A DNA stretch of 64,000 bases. Origin: Virgibacillus_F sp049310925 (lineage in GTDB: Bacteria; Bacillota; Bacilli; Bacillales; Amphibacillaceae). The stretch's first letter is position 1; every line of letters starts with the position of its first letter. Below, piece after piece: positions 17,639 through 26,350 of the stretch. The stretch spans positions 1 through 64,000 of the forward strand of contig NZ_JBMERP010000007.1 of assembly GCF_049310925.1 (NCBI RefSeq). Direction: 5' to 3'. Made by a program: the position numbers and the translations under genes. The notes under the pieces were generated by a model. It ran no database searches, was not told the origin of the DNA, and saw only the letters and a list, made by a program, of their open reading frames with translations.

Positions 17639-18126
17639 CCACTTGGACATATGACCATTCAAGCAAACGGACTTAAATGCAGGTGCGGTAATGAAGGGTG
17701 CTGGGAGCTGTATGCTCGGAGCAAGCTTTGTTAAACGAGGCAAAAAAAATAGGCATAACATCGGCAAACTCAAGTGCAATAACGCTTGAAGACATTAATA
17801 ACCATGCAGAAAAGAATGATTTAGATGTAATCCATCTATTTGAAAAGATTGGGGATTATTTAGGAATTGGTGTTAACAATATTATAAATATCTTTAACCC
17901 TGATCAAATAATTATCGGAAATCGAATGTCGACTTCTGGAAAATACCTAAAAAAAACGCTCGAACAAAGAATGAAAACTCATACCCTTTGGTATCAGCAT
18001 AGTGACATGGACATTCACTTTTCGGAACTAAACACACACTCTACCGCCTTAGGAGTAGCAGCTATAACGGCAGAAAAGTTCCTTCGTGTTGATTTAGAAA
18101 AGAAGGCATTAGAAACCCAAAAATAA
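17639..18126 (+). pseudogene. Decayed ROK-family regulator or kinase (3' remnant with frameshift)
   Basis: From 17639 the sequence encodes PLGHMTIQANGLKCRCGNEG and then CWELYA, the ROK zinc-site signature. The frame then shifts near 17715, after which a second frame encodes SEQALLNEAKKIG through to a stop at 18126. The C-terminal half has NIFNPDQIIIGNR, where the ROK VIGGG motif has become IIGNR. The N-terminal half, about 200-250 residues including any helix-turn-helix, is missing. Truncation plus frameshift make it non-functional; a short product from GTG 17698 is possible but unlikely to be active. Its C-terminus resembles XylR-type ROK proteins. Confidence 0.8.
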
Positions 18127-18140
18127 TTCTGGTTGAATAG

Positions 18141-18182
18141 AAAAAGCGTAGTTTGCTATCTCCTTACAAACTACGCTTTTTT
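18141..18182. terminator. Bidirectional terminator
   Basis: Perfect 15-bp arms (18141-18155 and 18167-18181) with flanking A and T runs lie between the ROK remnant and the convergent oxidoreductase gene. Confidence 0.85.
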
Positions 18183-18191
18183 CATTTTATA

Positions 18192-19190
18192 TTATGTTAA
18201 ATTAATTGGCTGACCCTTGTCGATAGATTCATAACAAGCATCAATTACACGCATATTGTTTATCGTGTTTTCAAAATCATGGTCAAGCTGTGTTTTCCCA
18301 TCCAAAATCGCTTGTGAGAGATGCTCTACCTGGTTACGGTATTGATCACCATTAACCGTTTCCGTCCTTTGTACTCCTGATTTTTCAATAATTACTAACC
18401 CATCACCACCATTGTTGTCTGGCCGGTAGGCTCTAGGTACAGTAATACGTCCTTCCGTTCCAATTACCTCATACTCACTCCGATGCGCCATACTAAAACT
18501 TGAATCAAACGTCGCACGAACGCCGTCCTTGAAAGTTAAATATCCAACAGCATCAGTTTCAACTCCAAGTTTTGGATCCTTCACCCCGTGTACAAACACA
18601 GTTTCTGGTTCAGAACGAAGAATATTTCTAATCGAGTGAATGCCATAGCAGCCTATATCATAAATACTGCCGCCACCTTTTTGGTTGTCCATACGTATAT
18701 TATCTTTATTAGTTAGGAGAAAAGAAAATGCTGCTCGCATAAATGCCACTTCCCCAATCTCACCCGAATCAACAATTTGCTTCACCCTGTCATGCTGAGG
18801 ATGAAAATAGTACATAAACGCTTCCATGAAAAGAACCCCGTGCGCTTCACAAACTTCTCTCATTTCCACAACATCACCTGCATGAATTGCTGCAGGTTTT
18901 TCACATAAAATGTGCTTCCCTTTTTTTGCAGCCTCCATTACCCACTTCTTATGCAAATGATTTGGTAAAGGAATATAAACCGCGTCAATATCTGGATCAT
19001 TTAATAATCGGTCATAACTATCATATGTACGGTCAATGCCAAATTGTTGTGCTATGGCTTCAGCCTTCTTCAAATCACTTCCACTCGCTATACCCACCAC
19101 TTCAGCGTTATCAGCTCTCAAAAACGCAGGAATAAGCGCCTTTTGCGCAATATTAGCAGTACTTAAAATTCCCCATTGAACTTTCTTCAT
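18192..19190 (-). CDS. Gfo/Idh/MocA-family NAD(P)-dependent oxidoreductase
   Basis: A 332-residue dehydrogenase. The N-terminal Rossmann fold starts VQWGILSTANIAQKALIPAF, followed by the family's EKPAAI motif (about residues 93-98) that carries the catalytic Lys, and an alpha/beta C-terminal domain with GGGSIYDIGCYGIHSIR. Such enzymes oxidise sugars, inositols or aldose derivatives. AGGAGGAG precedes the ATG. It is a single gene; substrate cannot be assigned. The neighbourhood suggests a sugar. Confidence 0.88.
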   Translation of the reverse strand: MKKVQWGILSTANIAQKALIPAFLRADNAEVVGIASGSDLKKAEAIAQQFGIDRTYDSYDRLLNDPDIDAVYIPLPNHLHKKWVMEAAKKGKHILCEKPAAIHAGDVVEMREVCEAHGVLFMEAFMYYFHPQHDRVKQIVDSGEIGEVAFMRAAFSFLLTNKDNIRMDNQKGGGSIYDIGCYGIHSIRNILRSEPETVFVHGVKDPKLGVETDAVGYLTFKDGVRATFDSSFSMAHRSEYEVIGTEGRITVPRAYRPDNNGGDGLVIIEKSGVQRTETVNGDQYRNQVEHLSQAILDGKTQLDHDFENTINNMRVIDACYESIDKGQPINLT

Positions 19191-19248
19191 GAAATCTCCT
19201 CCTAATTACTTTCCCTTGAATCCGATTATACACGAATAGTAGAATAGT

Positions 19249-19511
19249 AGAAAAGCGAAAGCGACTTGGTCAGGGGTGACACGCATAAGCAGAGGACCGT
19301 AGAGTGCCGCTCTTTGCACTCGAAGTGTTCACTGCTTATGTCGCGAACCCCTAGGCGCTGCAGCTGGACAAGAAAAGCGAAAGCGACTGTACAGAAGCAG
19401 ACGCATAAGCAAGGGTTCAAAAACGCCGGGTTATGCGTTTGAAGTAACCATTGCTTATGACGGCAGCTTCTAGGCGCTGCAGCTAGACACAGAAAAGCGA
19501 AAGCGCCTTGA
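19249..19511. repeat. Two tandem copies plus a partial copy of a structured Bacillaceae-type repeat
   Basis: Copy one (about 19249-19370) and copy two (about 19371-19490) each begin AGAAAAGCGAAAGCGACT, contain CGCATAAGC and later GCTTATG as a stem, and end TAGGCGCTGCAGCTRGACA. A third start (19491-19511) runs into the 3' end of the next gene. The ends of each copy can pair (AAGCGAAAGCGCC with GGCGCT), so each unit is a long hairpin. No transposase is linked. A fragment of the same family ends near 30612. Confidence 0.8.
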
Positions 19512-19958
19512 TCATAGTCCTACCTTAACCCAGAGTATCTTATCTTTTATCTCAAATTTAATTATGTTCCCGATTGGTACGGCTCTTATTTTATCAATTG
19601 AGTTCAGGTCAATTTTGATGACTTCTTTGCTGAATTTCATAAATGGTGGTCTATTTAAAATAACTTTGCTGAGCCAATTCCATTTCACCGGTTTAGCCTC
19701 TTCTAATTTCAGGGTTAGAACTCTCCCATTTGCATCGACAGGTCGTAAGCGAGCGTAAAACTTCACAAGACGGAAAAGCACTTTTTTATTTCCAACAATA
19801 GTTAAATAACCATCGTCAAAGGACACAGTTAAATCACCTATTTCATTATTTTTGTTCATTGTTTTTTGTAGAGCCAACAAGAATAAATCTGACGTTATAG
19901 CTAGTGTTACACCTTTGTCCTTAAGCGAATTTCTAAGTTCATCAAGTCTCTTTTTCAT
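19512..19958 (-). CDS. Conserved-looking protein of unknown function
   Basis: A 148-residue protein from ATG at 19958, chosen because GGAGG lies eight bases upstream; a TTG 15 bases earlier overlaps that site. I do not recognise the family. It has no signal peptide or membrane span, alternating hydrophobic beta-rich segments (DLTVSFDDGYLTIVGNKKVLF, VIKIDLNSIDKIRAVPIGNI), and is basic. The shape suggests a lipid- or surface-associated beta fold but this is a guess. It starts 22 bases after the stop of the membrane-anchored protein upstream on the same strand, so the two are probably one operon. Its last codons abut a repeat copy. Confidence 0.7.
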   Translation of the reverse strand: MKKRLDELRNSLKDKGVTLAITSDLFLLALQKTMNKNNEIGDLTVSFDDGYLTIVGNKKVLFRLVKFYARLRPVDANGRVLTLKLEEAKPVKWNWLSKVILNRPPFMKFSKEVIKIDLNSIDKIRAVPIGNIIKFEIKDKILWVKVGL

Positions 19959-19980
19959 AGATTCGTCCTCCAAAGAATAT

Positions 19981-20445
19981 TCACTTCTTATAATTCCAAA
20001 TTATCTTCCATTTATCGTCAACAACTGTAGCATAAACATCCTGAACAATACTAAAATTACCGTATTTACTTTTATAATCTTGTGTTACGGTTACACCATA
20101 AACGGTTGGGATTGGATCCGCTCCATCTTCTATTTCCCAGTTCAATACTTTAACTGCTTCCCCAAGTGTATAAGTGAAAGTGACCACACCAAAGTGATTC
20201 ATGAAAACATGTGCACGATCCTGTATATAGCCTCCTTTAGTAAACTTCTCTTGCATCAACGGATGAAACATTGCCCACGATTCAGAAAATGCACCGTCCT
20301 GTTCATATGTATAAAAAGTATTCACCGCTTCCTTTGCCTGATCTTCTGGGGGAGGCTCTTTCATGAGGAAGTACAACATAATCACAATACCTGTGGTCAC
20401 TATCAATAAAAAAATCAATCCGATGCCCCGACCTCTTTTGTTCAT
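19981..20445 (-). CDS. Membrane-anchored NTF2-like protein of unknown function
   Basis: 154 residues: a basic N-terminus, one membrane span (IGLIFLLIVTTGIVIMLYFLM, residues 8-28), and an outward domain beginning EDQAKEAVNTFYTYEQDGAFSESW. The pattern of helices followed by a beta sheet ending in VDDKWKIIWNYKK resembles SnoaL/NTF2-like accessory domains, often found in secreted Firmicute proteins. AAGGGGG precedes the ATG. It leads a two-gene unit with the cytoplasmic protein downstream. No specific function can be assigned. Confidence 0.75.
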   Translation of the reverse strand: MNKRGRGIGLIFLLIVTTGIVIMLYFLMKEPPPEDQAKEAVNTFYTYEQDGAFSESWAMFHPLMQEKFTKGGYIQDRAHVFMNHFGVVTFTYTLGEAVKVLNWEIEDGADPIPTVYGVTVTQDYKSKYGNFSIVQDVYATVVDDKWKIIWNYKK

Positions 20446-20718
20446 GAATGTCAGTCCCCCTTTACAAGCATTACTAACATTTTATTCATTAGGTATGATA
20501 AATAGTAGTTGCTATAAAATCAATCTTCTTTCAACCTCGTTCGGACCCGTTTCTCTTTTTCTTTTCATAGCTACTTCTACTTTTATAATAGATGATAAGG
20601 GTGGGTTTGGTGGCATCTTTTTAATAAATATTTCATATAAATTATTACCACTTAATTGCATTGAATTTCGATAATAGAAGTAAGGATAGTGTATTGTTGT
20701 AGCGGGGATAACTTAACT
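20446..20718. other. Intergenic stretch with no gene seen
   Basis: About 300 bases between the start of the two-gene unit and the end of the sulfonate-type importer. It is A/T-rich. Apart from the importer terminator at its right end (20721-20747) and the presumed promoter of the two-gene unit I see no feature. Confidence 0.5.
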
Positions 20719-20720
20719 AA

Positions 20721-20747
20721 AAAAGGCAACCATAGCGGCTGCCTTTT
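20721..20747 (-). terminator. Terminator of the sulfonate-type ABC operon
   Basis: Arms AAAAGGCA and TGCCTTTT (20721-20728, 20740-20747) sit at the stop of the binding-protein gene with T residues following on the minus strand. Confidence 0.75.
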
Positions 20748-20749
20748 TT

Positions 20750-21748
20750 CTATTCAATAAAACTAGTATTAACTAATCCCTCTAAATCTGGCTTTTTCTT
20801 CAAAAACTCAAGATCATAAGAAGAATTCGCAAAATCCTGTAGAACTTCGCCGTTTACTTCATACGTAAAGTCAATCCGTTCCCAGGCATTATCAATAACT
20901 GACTCGGAAAGCTGTTGATCTGTAATGTCTTTAATTTTTTTAATGGCAATTGTTTTTGCTTCTGCCGGATTATCTTGAATGAACTTAGTTGCTTTTTTGT
21001 GTGCATCAACAATACTTTGGACCATGTCAGGGTGGTTTTTAACCAAATCCTGTGATGTTACGAAAACAGCTGCTGGCAATGTTTTACCATAGGCCACGTC
21101 TTCTGTGTCCACTAGTACTTTTCCGCTTCCTTCTGCTTCAATCACGGATGCCCATGGTTCAGGAACTGTTGCGGCGTCTACATTACCAGTAGTAAACATG
21201 CTTTGATAAGTAGCTGGCTTTCCTGTAACATGCTTCATTGTTCCACCAATCCGTGAAGATGTAATGCCATACTCTTCTTTCATCATCGTTTCGAATTGCA
21301 CATCATGTGTACAGCCTACGCGCGGTGAAATGAAAGTTTTTCCTTTTAAGTCTTCTGGTGTTTCAATATTAGCACCTTTTCTTGCCATAATTACCGTTCC
21401 ACCTGTTGAACCTGCAGCTACAACATTAATTTTTGCTCCACTAGTAAAATGGTTCATGGCTGGTCCCGGTCCAACAAGTCCACCTTCAATATCGCCGGTT
21501 TCAATAGCGGTCATAAAAGCTGAACCATCAGGGAAATATTGAAAGTTTACTGTTGTTCCATCTGGTAACGTTTCTTCATATAACTTCTTTTCTTCGGCTA
21601 CCATCCCGGCTACATGGTTAATATTTGGGAAATATCCAATCGTAATTTCTTTTGACTCCTCACTACCTGTTGCTTCCTCACTATTTCCACATGCAGCTAA
21701 CACAAAACTAAGTGTAACAAGTGCTATGAATAACATAAATTTTTTCAT
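20750..21748 (-). CDS. Sulfonate/taurine/nitrate-type ABC substrate-binding lipoprotein
   Basis: 332 residues with a lipoprotein signal ending FVLAACGN. The mature region belongs to the SsuA/TauA/NrtA fold: ITIGYFPNINHVAGMVAEEK, TAIETGDIEGGLVGPGPAMN, VAAGSTGGTVIMARKG, DLKGKTFISPRVGCTHDVQFE and DAATVPEPWASVIE. The nearby cysteine synthase suggests a sulfur compound such as an aliphatic sulfonate; a YtlA-type protein of B. subtilis is the nearest analogue I can name from length and gene set. Taurine, nitrate or pyrimidine precursors are alternatives in this fold. It is the last gene of its operon. Confidence 0.82.
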   Translation of the reverse strand: MKKFMLFIALVTLSFVLAACGNSEEATGSEESKEITIGYFPNINHVAGMVAEEKKLYEETLPDGTTVNFQYFPDGSAFMTAIETGDIEGGLVGPGPAMNHFTSGAKINVVAAGSTGGTVIMARKGANIETPEDLKGKTFISPRVGCTHDVQFETMMKEEYGITSSRIGGTMKHVTGKPATYQSMFTTGNVDAATVPEPWASVIEAEGSGKVLVDTEDVAYGKTLPAAVFVTSQDLVKNHPDMVQSIVDAHKKATKFIQDNPAEAKTIAIKKIKDITDQQLSESVIDNAWERIDFTYEVNGEVLQDFANSSYDLEFLKKKPDLEGLVNTSFIE

Positions 21749-21768
21749 AGATTTTTTCTTCCTCTCTA

Positions 21769-22530
21769 TTATTTAACTAGACCCCAACGTTTCATAATGT
21801 TTTTCTCTAATTTAGAAAAAACGAGTTGATCGACGACTGCACCAATCACTCCGATAATGATAATAATTGCAATAACCTGATCCATACGAGCATAGTCCTG
21901 TGCGAATCTCAGTGAGTAGCCGAGGCCAGGCCCGTTACTAAGTAATTCACCAGCCATTAGTGCGCGCCAACTGAAAGCCCAGGAAAGCCTAACTCCTGAC
22001 ATGAAGTACGGAATACTTGCCGGAACTTCAACGCGGTAAAATAACCCAAACCCTTTCGTTCCCATTGTTCTGGCTGCGCGTATGAAATGAGGTGAAACAT
22101 TATGAATTGCCGATCTGACATTTAAGGCCATGACAAATGTACCACCTAAAACTACCACGAATATTACTGCAAATTCAGTAAACCCAAAAAGCATAATAGC
22201 TAAGGGAACCCAGACAATGCTTGGGATACTTTGCAAGGCAATTAAGTACATACCAGCTGTTTCATCTGCTTGCTTGGATTTCCCAAGAATCACACCTAAA
22301 GTCGTTCCAAGCAGAATAGCCAGTGTCAAGCCAATGAGCAAATGTCTAAAGCTTGCTCCCAGTGCCTTGATAAAATCCCCACCAGCAAACCCATCATATA
22401 ATGCTGTAAAGACTAGAATCGGAGACGGGAGTATAATTTTCGGGAACACGCCTATTGAAAAAATCAACTGCCATAATCCAATGAGTACGAGTAAAAATAA
22501 GACACGTTTAACGACTATATTGAATTTCAT
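21769..22530 (-). CDS. Sulfonate-type ABC transporter permease
   Basis: 253 residues with about six spans and the BPD_transp EAA-like loop (AARTMGTKGFGLFYRVEVPASIPYFMSGVRLSWAFSW, about residues 150-190), typical of SsuC/TauC. A GAGGAAGAG site precedes the ATG. Its start overlaps the end of the ATPase gene by 23 bases, indicating tight coupling. It works with the ATPase upstream and the binding lipoprotein downstream. Confidence 0.87.
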   Translation of the reverse strand: MKFNIVVKRVLFLLVLIGLWQLIFSIGVFPKIILPSPILVFTALYDGFAGGDFIKALGASFRHLLIGLTLAILLGTTLGVILGKSKQADETAGMYLIALQSIPSIVWVPLAIMLFGFTEFAVIFVVVLGGTFVMALNVRSAIHNVSPHFIRAARTMGTKGFGLFYRVEVPASIPYFMSGVRLSWAFSWRALMAGELLSNGPGLGYSLRFAQDYARMDQVIAIIIIIGVIGAVVDQLVFSKLEKNIMKRWGLVK

Positions 22531-23305
22531 TTGATAACTCTTCCTCTAAGACTTTTTTTATTTCACCTTCAAGTAGATTCATGACCCTCTTTTCAAGCTC
22601 AATTACAGCCTGATCATCGCGTTCTCTTGGTCTAGGTATATCTACGCTAAAGTCAGATATTACACGGCCGGGACGAGTACCCATCACAATGACCCGGTCC
22701 GATAGTTTAATAGCTTCCTGAATGCTGTGTGTAACAAAAAGTATTGTTTTCTGTGTTTCCTGCCAAATCTTTATTAACTCATCCTGCAGAATATGCCGTG
22801 TTTGTTCATCTAACGCTCCGAATGGTTCATCCATTAGTAAAACTTTAGGATCCATTGCGAGAGCACGAGCAATAGCAACACGTTGTTGCATCCCACCCGA
22901 TAGCTCATATGTGAAGTTATTTTTAAACCTGCTTAAGTGGACCATTTTTAAAAAGTGATCTGCACGTTCACTTGCTTCTTTTTTGCTTAAGATCCCTTTT
23001 AAAGGAAACATGACATTGTCGTGAACATTCAGCCATGGGAACAAGGAAGGTTGCTGGAATACCATACCACGTTCACGTCCAGCCTGCTTAATTTCTTTAT
23101 CCTGCAGCAGGATGGAGCCTGTAGTAGCACTTTCGAGCCCTGCTACCATTGACAGTAAGGTAGATTTCCCACAGCCAGAAGGTCCAAGGATAGATACGAA
23201 TTGATTTTCAGATACCGATAAGTCAATATCAGAGAAAACGTTAAAGGATGATTGCTGATCCTGATCGGTAAAAGTTTTCCCAACATGGTTCAAGTGAAGA
23301 AACAT
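22508..23305 (-). CDS. Sulfonate-type ABC transporter ATP-binding protein
   Basis: 265 residues with all nucleotide-binding motifs: Walker A GPSGCGKST, Q-loop VFQQPSLFPW, signature LSGGMQQRVAIARAL, Walker B VLLMDEPFGALD and the switch His in LFVTHS. It belongs to the SsuB/TauB/NrtD group. It is the first gene of the operon, and a good promoter lies 50 bases upstream. AAGGAGG precedes the ATG. Confidence 0.9.
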   Translation of the reverse strand: MFLHLNHVGKTFTDQDQQSSFNVFSDIDLSVSENQFVSILGPSGCGKSTLLSMVAGLESATTGSILLQDKEIKQAGRERGMVFQQPSLFPWLNVHDNVMFPLKGILSKKEASERADHFLKMVHLSRFKNNFTYELSGGMQQRVAIARALAMDPKVLLMDEPFGALDEQTRHILQDELIKIWQETQKTILFVTHSIQEAIKLSDRVIVMGTRPGRVISDFSVDIPRPRERDDQAVIELEKRVMNLLEGEIKKVLEEELSNEIQYSR

Positions 23306-23355
23306 TGAACTACCTCCTTATCATTATAATTCCTATAAACATACTTGGTTATACC

Positions 23356-23385
23356 AGTATACGCATCTCCTACTATTAGTGTCAA
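23356..23385 (-). promoter_or_regulatory. Promoter of the sulfonate-type ABC operon with overlapping dyad
   Basis: Minus-strand TTGACA (23380-23385), 18-base spacer and TATACT (23356-23361). An imperfect dyad, TACTGGTATAACCAAGTA, overlaps the -10 and is well placed for a repressor; CymR would be the expected sulfur regulator but I cannot match its consensus with confidence. Confidence 0.6.
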
Positions 23386-23459
23386 TTACTTTTAACCACT
23401 AAATATTCCCAGATTCTTACTTTATCTTAATAAATGGCAAGACTCGTTGTTATACAGTA

Positions 23460-23490
23460 AAAAAACACCTACTTTACAAAATAGGTGTTT
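23460..23490 (-). terminator. Terminator of cysK
   Basis: Nine-base arms (23463-23471 and 23482-23490) are followed by seven T residues on the minus strand, 50 bases after the cysK stop. cysK and the ABC operon are therefore probably separate transcription units. Confidence 0.8.
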
Positions 23491-23540
23491 GAATATACAT
23501 ACGTGTTAAGCAAACTAGCGCAAGTTATACACGAATAGAA

Positions 23541-24461
23541 TCACTCGTCAATCAAATCCATACTTAAATACCGCTCTCCACTATCGGGTGCAATACATAA
23601 CACACGTTTTCCTTTACCGAGTTTTTTAGCAACTTCAATTGCTGTATAAATGGATGCAGCTCCAGACAATCCTACAAAAAGACCTTCCTGGATTGGCAAC
23701 TTTCTAAACATGTCAACAGCAATATCATCTTCAATTTGCATAATTTCATCATAAATAGTTGTATTTAAAATATCCGGGATGAAACCTGGACTAGTTCCAA
23801 CGAGTTTGTGACTGCCCGGTTTTCCGCCTGACAAGACGGGCGATCCTTTTGGTTCTGCAACTGTGATCGTAAGTTCTGGAAACTTCTCCTTCAAAACTTC
23901 ACCTGTACCTGTAATGGTACCACCCGTTCCGGCAGTACAGACAAATGCGTCCAACTTACCTTCCATTTGTTCATATATTTCTAAGGCTGTAGTAACGCGG
24001 TGCACATCAGAATTTGCTTGATTTTCAAATTGTTGGGGAATAAAACTACCCGGATTTTCCTGTTGCAATTCCAATGCCTTTTTAATCGCTCCAGGCATTT
24101 TTTCTTCGCTTGGAACAAGTACAACTTCAGCTCCATAGGCTTTTAAAATATTTCTTCTTTCCGTTGTACTATTATCGGGCATGATTAAAATTGCCTGGTA
24201 ACCTTTAGCGGCTGCGACCATGGCAAGTCCGATCCCAGTGTTACCACTAGTCGGTTCAATAATCATTCCACCCGGCTTAAGCATCCCCTTTTCTTCGGCT
24301 ACTCGAATCATATTCGTTGCTGCGCGGTCTTTCACACTTCCACTTGGGTTAAACATTTCCAGTTTAACAAAAACATCCGCTGCATCCTCTGGGACAAGCT
24401 TGTTAAGCTTGATAACCGGGGTATCTCCCATCAACTCTGATACATTATTTACGACTTTCAT
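23541..24461 (-). CDS. cysK: Cysteine synthase (O-acetylserine sulfhydrylase)
   Basis: 306 residues of the fold-type II PLP enzymes. The PLP lysine lies in NPSGSVKDRAA (K44). The substrate loop TSGNTGIGLAM, the phosphate-binding GTGGTITGTGEVLKEK and the late SGAASIYTAIEVAKKLGKGKRVL are all present. It makes cysteine from O-acetylserine and sulfide. AGGAAGGTG precedes the ATG. The sulfonate-type importer directly downstream supports a sulfur-assimilation role. Confidence 0.95.
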   Translation of the reverse strand: MKVVNNVSELMGDTPVIKLNKLVPEDAADVFVKLEMFNPSGSVKDRAATNMIRVAEEKGMLKPGGMIIEPTSGNTGIGLAMVAAAKGYQAILIMPDNSTTERRNILKAYGAEVVLVPSEEKMPGAIKKALELQQENPGSFIPQQFENQANSDVHRVTTALEIYEQMEGKLDAFVCTAGTGGTITGTGEVLKEKFPELTITVAEPKGSPVLSGGKPGSHKLVGTSPGFIPDILNTTIYDEIMQIEDDIAVDMFRKLPIQEGLFVGLSGAASIYTAIEVAKKLGKGKRVLCIAPDSGERYLSMDLIDE

Positions 24462-24589
24462 CTAAAACACCTTCCTATCTTAATACATTTAATGTCCATT
24501 ACTAATTTTGTTGCGATTACATCCTCTCAGTTGATAGAATGCTGCGAAGTAACTGCTATGTTTATTTTCTACCATCCTTTACAAAATTG

Positions 24590-24890
24590 GTGCTGACCCG
24601 CCGCTGCGGAAAAACACTCGCTTTCCATGGGGAACGCTTCAGACTGTTCCTTTCCCATTGGAGTCTCGCATTTTCCCGCAGCTTAGGTAACCTTCTGTTC
24701 AAGAATTCTCGTAAAAAAAACAGGCTTCATGCTTAGTTTTCTATCTTAGTGAAGGCAGAATACGAAGACTCCTGCGGGAACAGCACGCGTCCGAAGACCC
24801 CGGAAGAAGCGATCTTTGCTTCTGAGGAGGCTGAGGCCGTGCCCGCGGAAAGCGAAGTATTCTGCCGGAACGGAGTCGAAAAAGTTTTCA
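24590..24890. repeat. GC-rich Bacillaceae-type interspersed repeats (two units)
   Basis: Two units markedly richer in GC than the surroundings lie in a 586-base gap. The left one (about 24597-24685) is bounded by GCTGCGGGAAAA-like inverted ends around ACTCGCTTTCCATGGGG. The right one (about 24762-24885) has GAAGACTCCTGCGGGAACAG, a central GAGGAGGCTGAGGCCGTGCC and ends CGCGGAAAGCGAAGTATTC; its ends are complementary. Their reading frames are not credible genes. I recognise the right unit as a repeat frequent in Bacillus relatives. Confidence 0.75.
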
Positions 24891-25047
24891 CAACGTCGCT
24901 TTTTATAGATTTTATGTCAAACTACAATTTCTTATAAAATAGCTTTTTTACAAACTAATCTCGTTTAAACCAATCATACCCATTATCGGTCAACATTATG
25001 ACTACACATGAATTCCCTTTGGTGGAGCGAAATTAAGAAATCTATAA

Positions 25048-26196
25048 TCATTCAAACGTACCCTTAACAATTACATTTCTATTTTTCACCATTTGACAAC
25101 CTTTTGCAAAAACATGATCCAGCTCAAATGTATCTTTTTCAAAAATTAATAGATCTGCATCTGAATCCTCAGTCAAAATGCCTTTAGACTCAAAACGTAA
25201 AGCTGTGGCTGCGTTGGAAGTAACCAGCTTCAATACGTCTTCAAGTGGTAATTTATAATCTTTTACAGTAGAAATGATCTGCTTTAACAAAGTTTGTTGA
25301 CTGGCGACTCCCAGGCCAATTAGATTACCTGCTTCATCAAATTTAGGAAGACTGCCATTACCATCAGAAGAAACAGTCAGTTGCTCCATATCCCCACCAT
25401 TTTCCTTAAAATAAACGATCCATTCCGGCGTATCATCAGCAGCAGTTATGTCAACAAACGCACCTTTTTTAGACAGAGCTATTGCATCATCCATTAGCTC
25501 CTTGCTTCTATTGATATGCGTTGCATAGATTTTAGAAGGTGGTATTTCATAATCTTCTACTAGTTTATGTAAAATTGACAACCGATCTTTTCCCGGTCCC
25601 ACGTGAAAATGGGTAACTCCAGCTTTCTTACTTAATAATCCTCCAACTCTCGCTTCCGCAACAAGCTTTGCGATTTCATAAATGGACGGTTGCGCAGACC
25701 TTGAATCTGAAATTGCAATTTCACCAGCACCAATTACTTTATCAATAAGAATCACATCATCTTTTACCGAAGAAGTGATGGTTGGGGTTGGGACATGGTA
25801 GTTACCTGTATAAATATAGGTAGTAACACCTTCTTCCTCCAGTCCTCTTGCCTTAGCCAGTAATGACGTCATATGACGAGTTGTTCCATCAGTTCCTAAA
25901 CAGCCCACTACTGTTGTAACTCCTGATCGTACGATATCGCTTAACTGTAATTCAGGAGTTCTGGTAGCAAAACCTCCTTCACCCCCACCTCCGATCAAAT
26001 GCACATGTGGGTCAATAAATCCTGGGGTTACAATTTTACCTGTTGCATCCACAACTTCAATAGTAAGTCCAAGCGATAATAAGCTGTTTTCATCGATTTC
26101 ACCAATTTTGATAATCTTTTCCCCAATAATTAATAAATCAAAGGTGCCTATGTATTCAGGATTATAAATTTCGCCATTCTTTATAAGTGTATTCAA
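25048..26196 (-). CDS. iadA: Isoaspartyl dipeptidase (beta-aspartyl peptidase)
   Basis: 382 residues of the amidohydrolase superfamily. It hydrolyses isoaspartyl dipeptides from damaged proteins. Metal-binding HVHLIGGGGEGG follows TPGFIDP (residues 58-76), a YTGNYHVPTPTIT stretch is typical of IadA, then THFHVGPGKDRL, IYATHINRS and the catalytic Asp in SSDGNGS. The start is TTG at 26196 with AGAGGGTG upstream; spacing is long (about 11). The adjacent transporter-like gene upstream is separated by ypbF on the other strand, so the two are probably not one operon. Confidence 0.9.
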   Translation of the reverse strand: MNTLIKNGEIYNPEYIGTFDLLIIGEKIIKIGEIDENSLLSLGLTIEVVDATGKIVTPGFIDPHVHLIGGGGEGGFATRTPELQLSDIVRSGVTTVVGCLGTDGTTRHMTSLLAKARGLEEEGVTTYIYTGNYHVPTPTITSSVKDDVILIDKVIGAGEIAISDSRSAQPSIYEIAKLVAEARVGGLLSKKAGVTHFHVGPGKDRLSILHKLVEDYEIPPSKIYATHINRSKELMDDAIALSKKGAFVDITAADDTPEWIVYFKENGGDMEQLTVSSDGNGSLPKFDEAGNLIGLGVASQQTLLKQIISTVKDYKLPLEDVLKLVTSNAATALRFESKGILTEDSDADLLIFEKDTFELDHVFAKGCQMVKNRNVIVKGTFE

Positions 26197-26350
26197 TGCA
26201 ATGCACGCACCCTCTATTATTTTTTATAATACTAACAATTCCCATGGTAACTTTCTCACTGTATTAATTTTAGCATACTTACAATTTCCTCTAAATAAGA
26301 AAGTATTGTTAGTCGGTAGTCCGCATAAGTATAAGATAGAGGTGGTGCGC

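Noticed and set aside
19226..19420. A 64-codon minus-strand frame
   Set aside because: It is wholly made of the hairpin repeat sequence.
24539..24937. Two plus-strand reading frames of 62-65 codons
   Set aside because: They lie across GC-rich interspersed repeats, lack ribosome sites and show no protein-like pattern.
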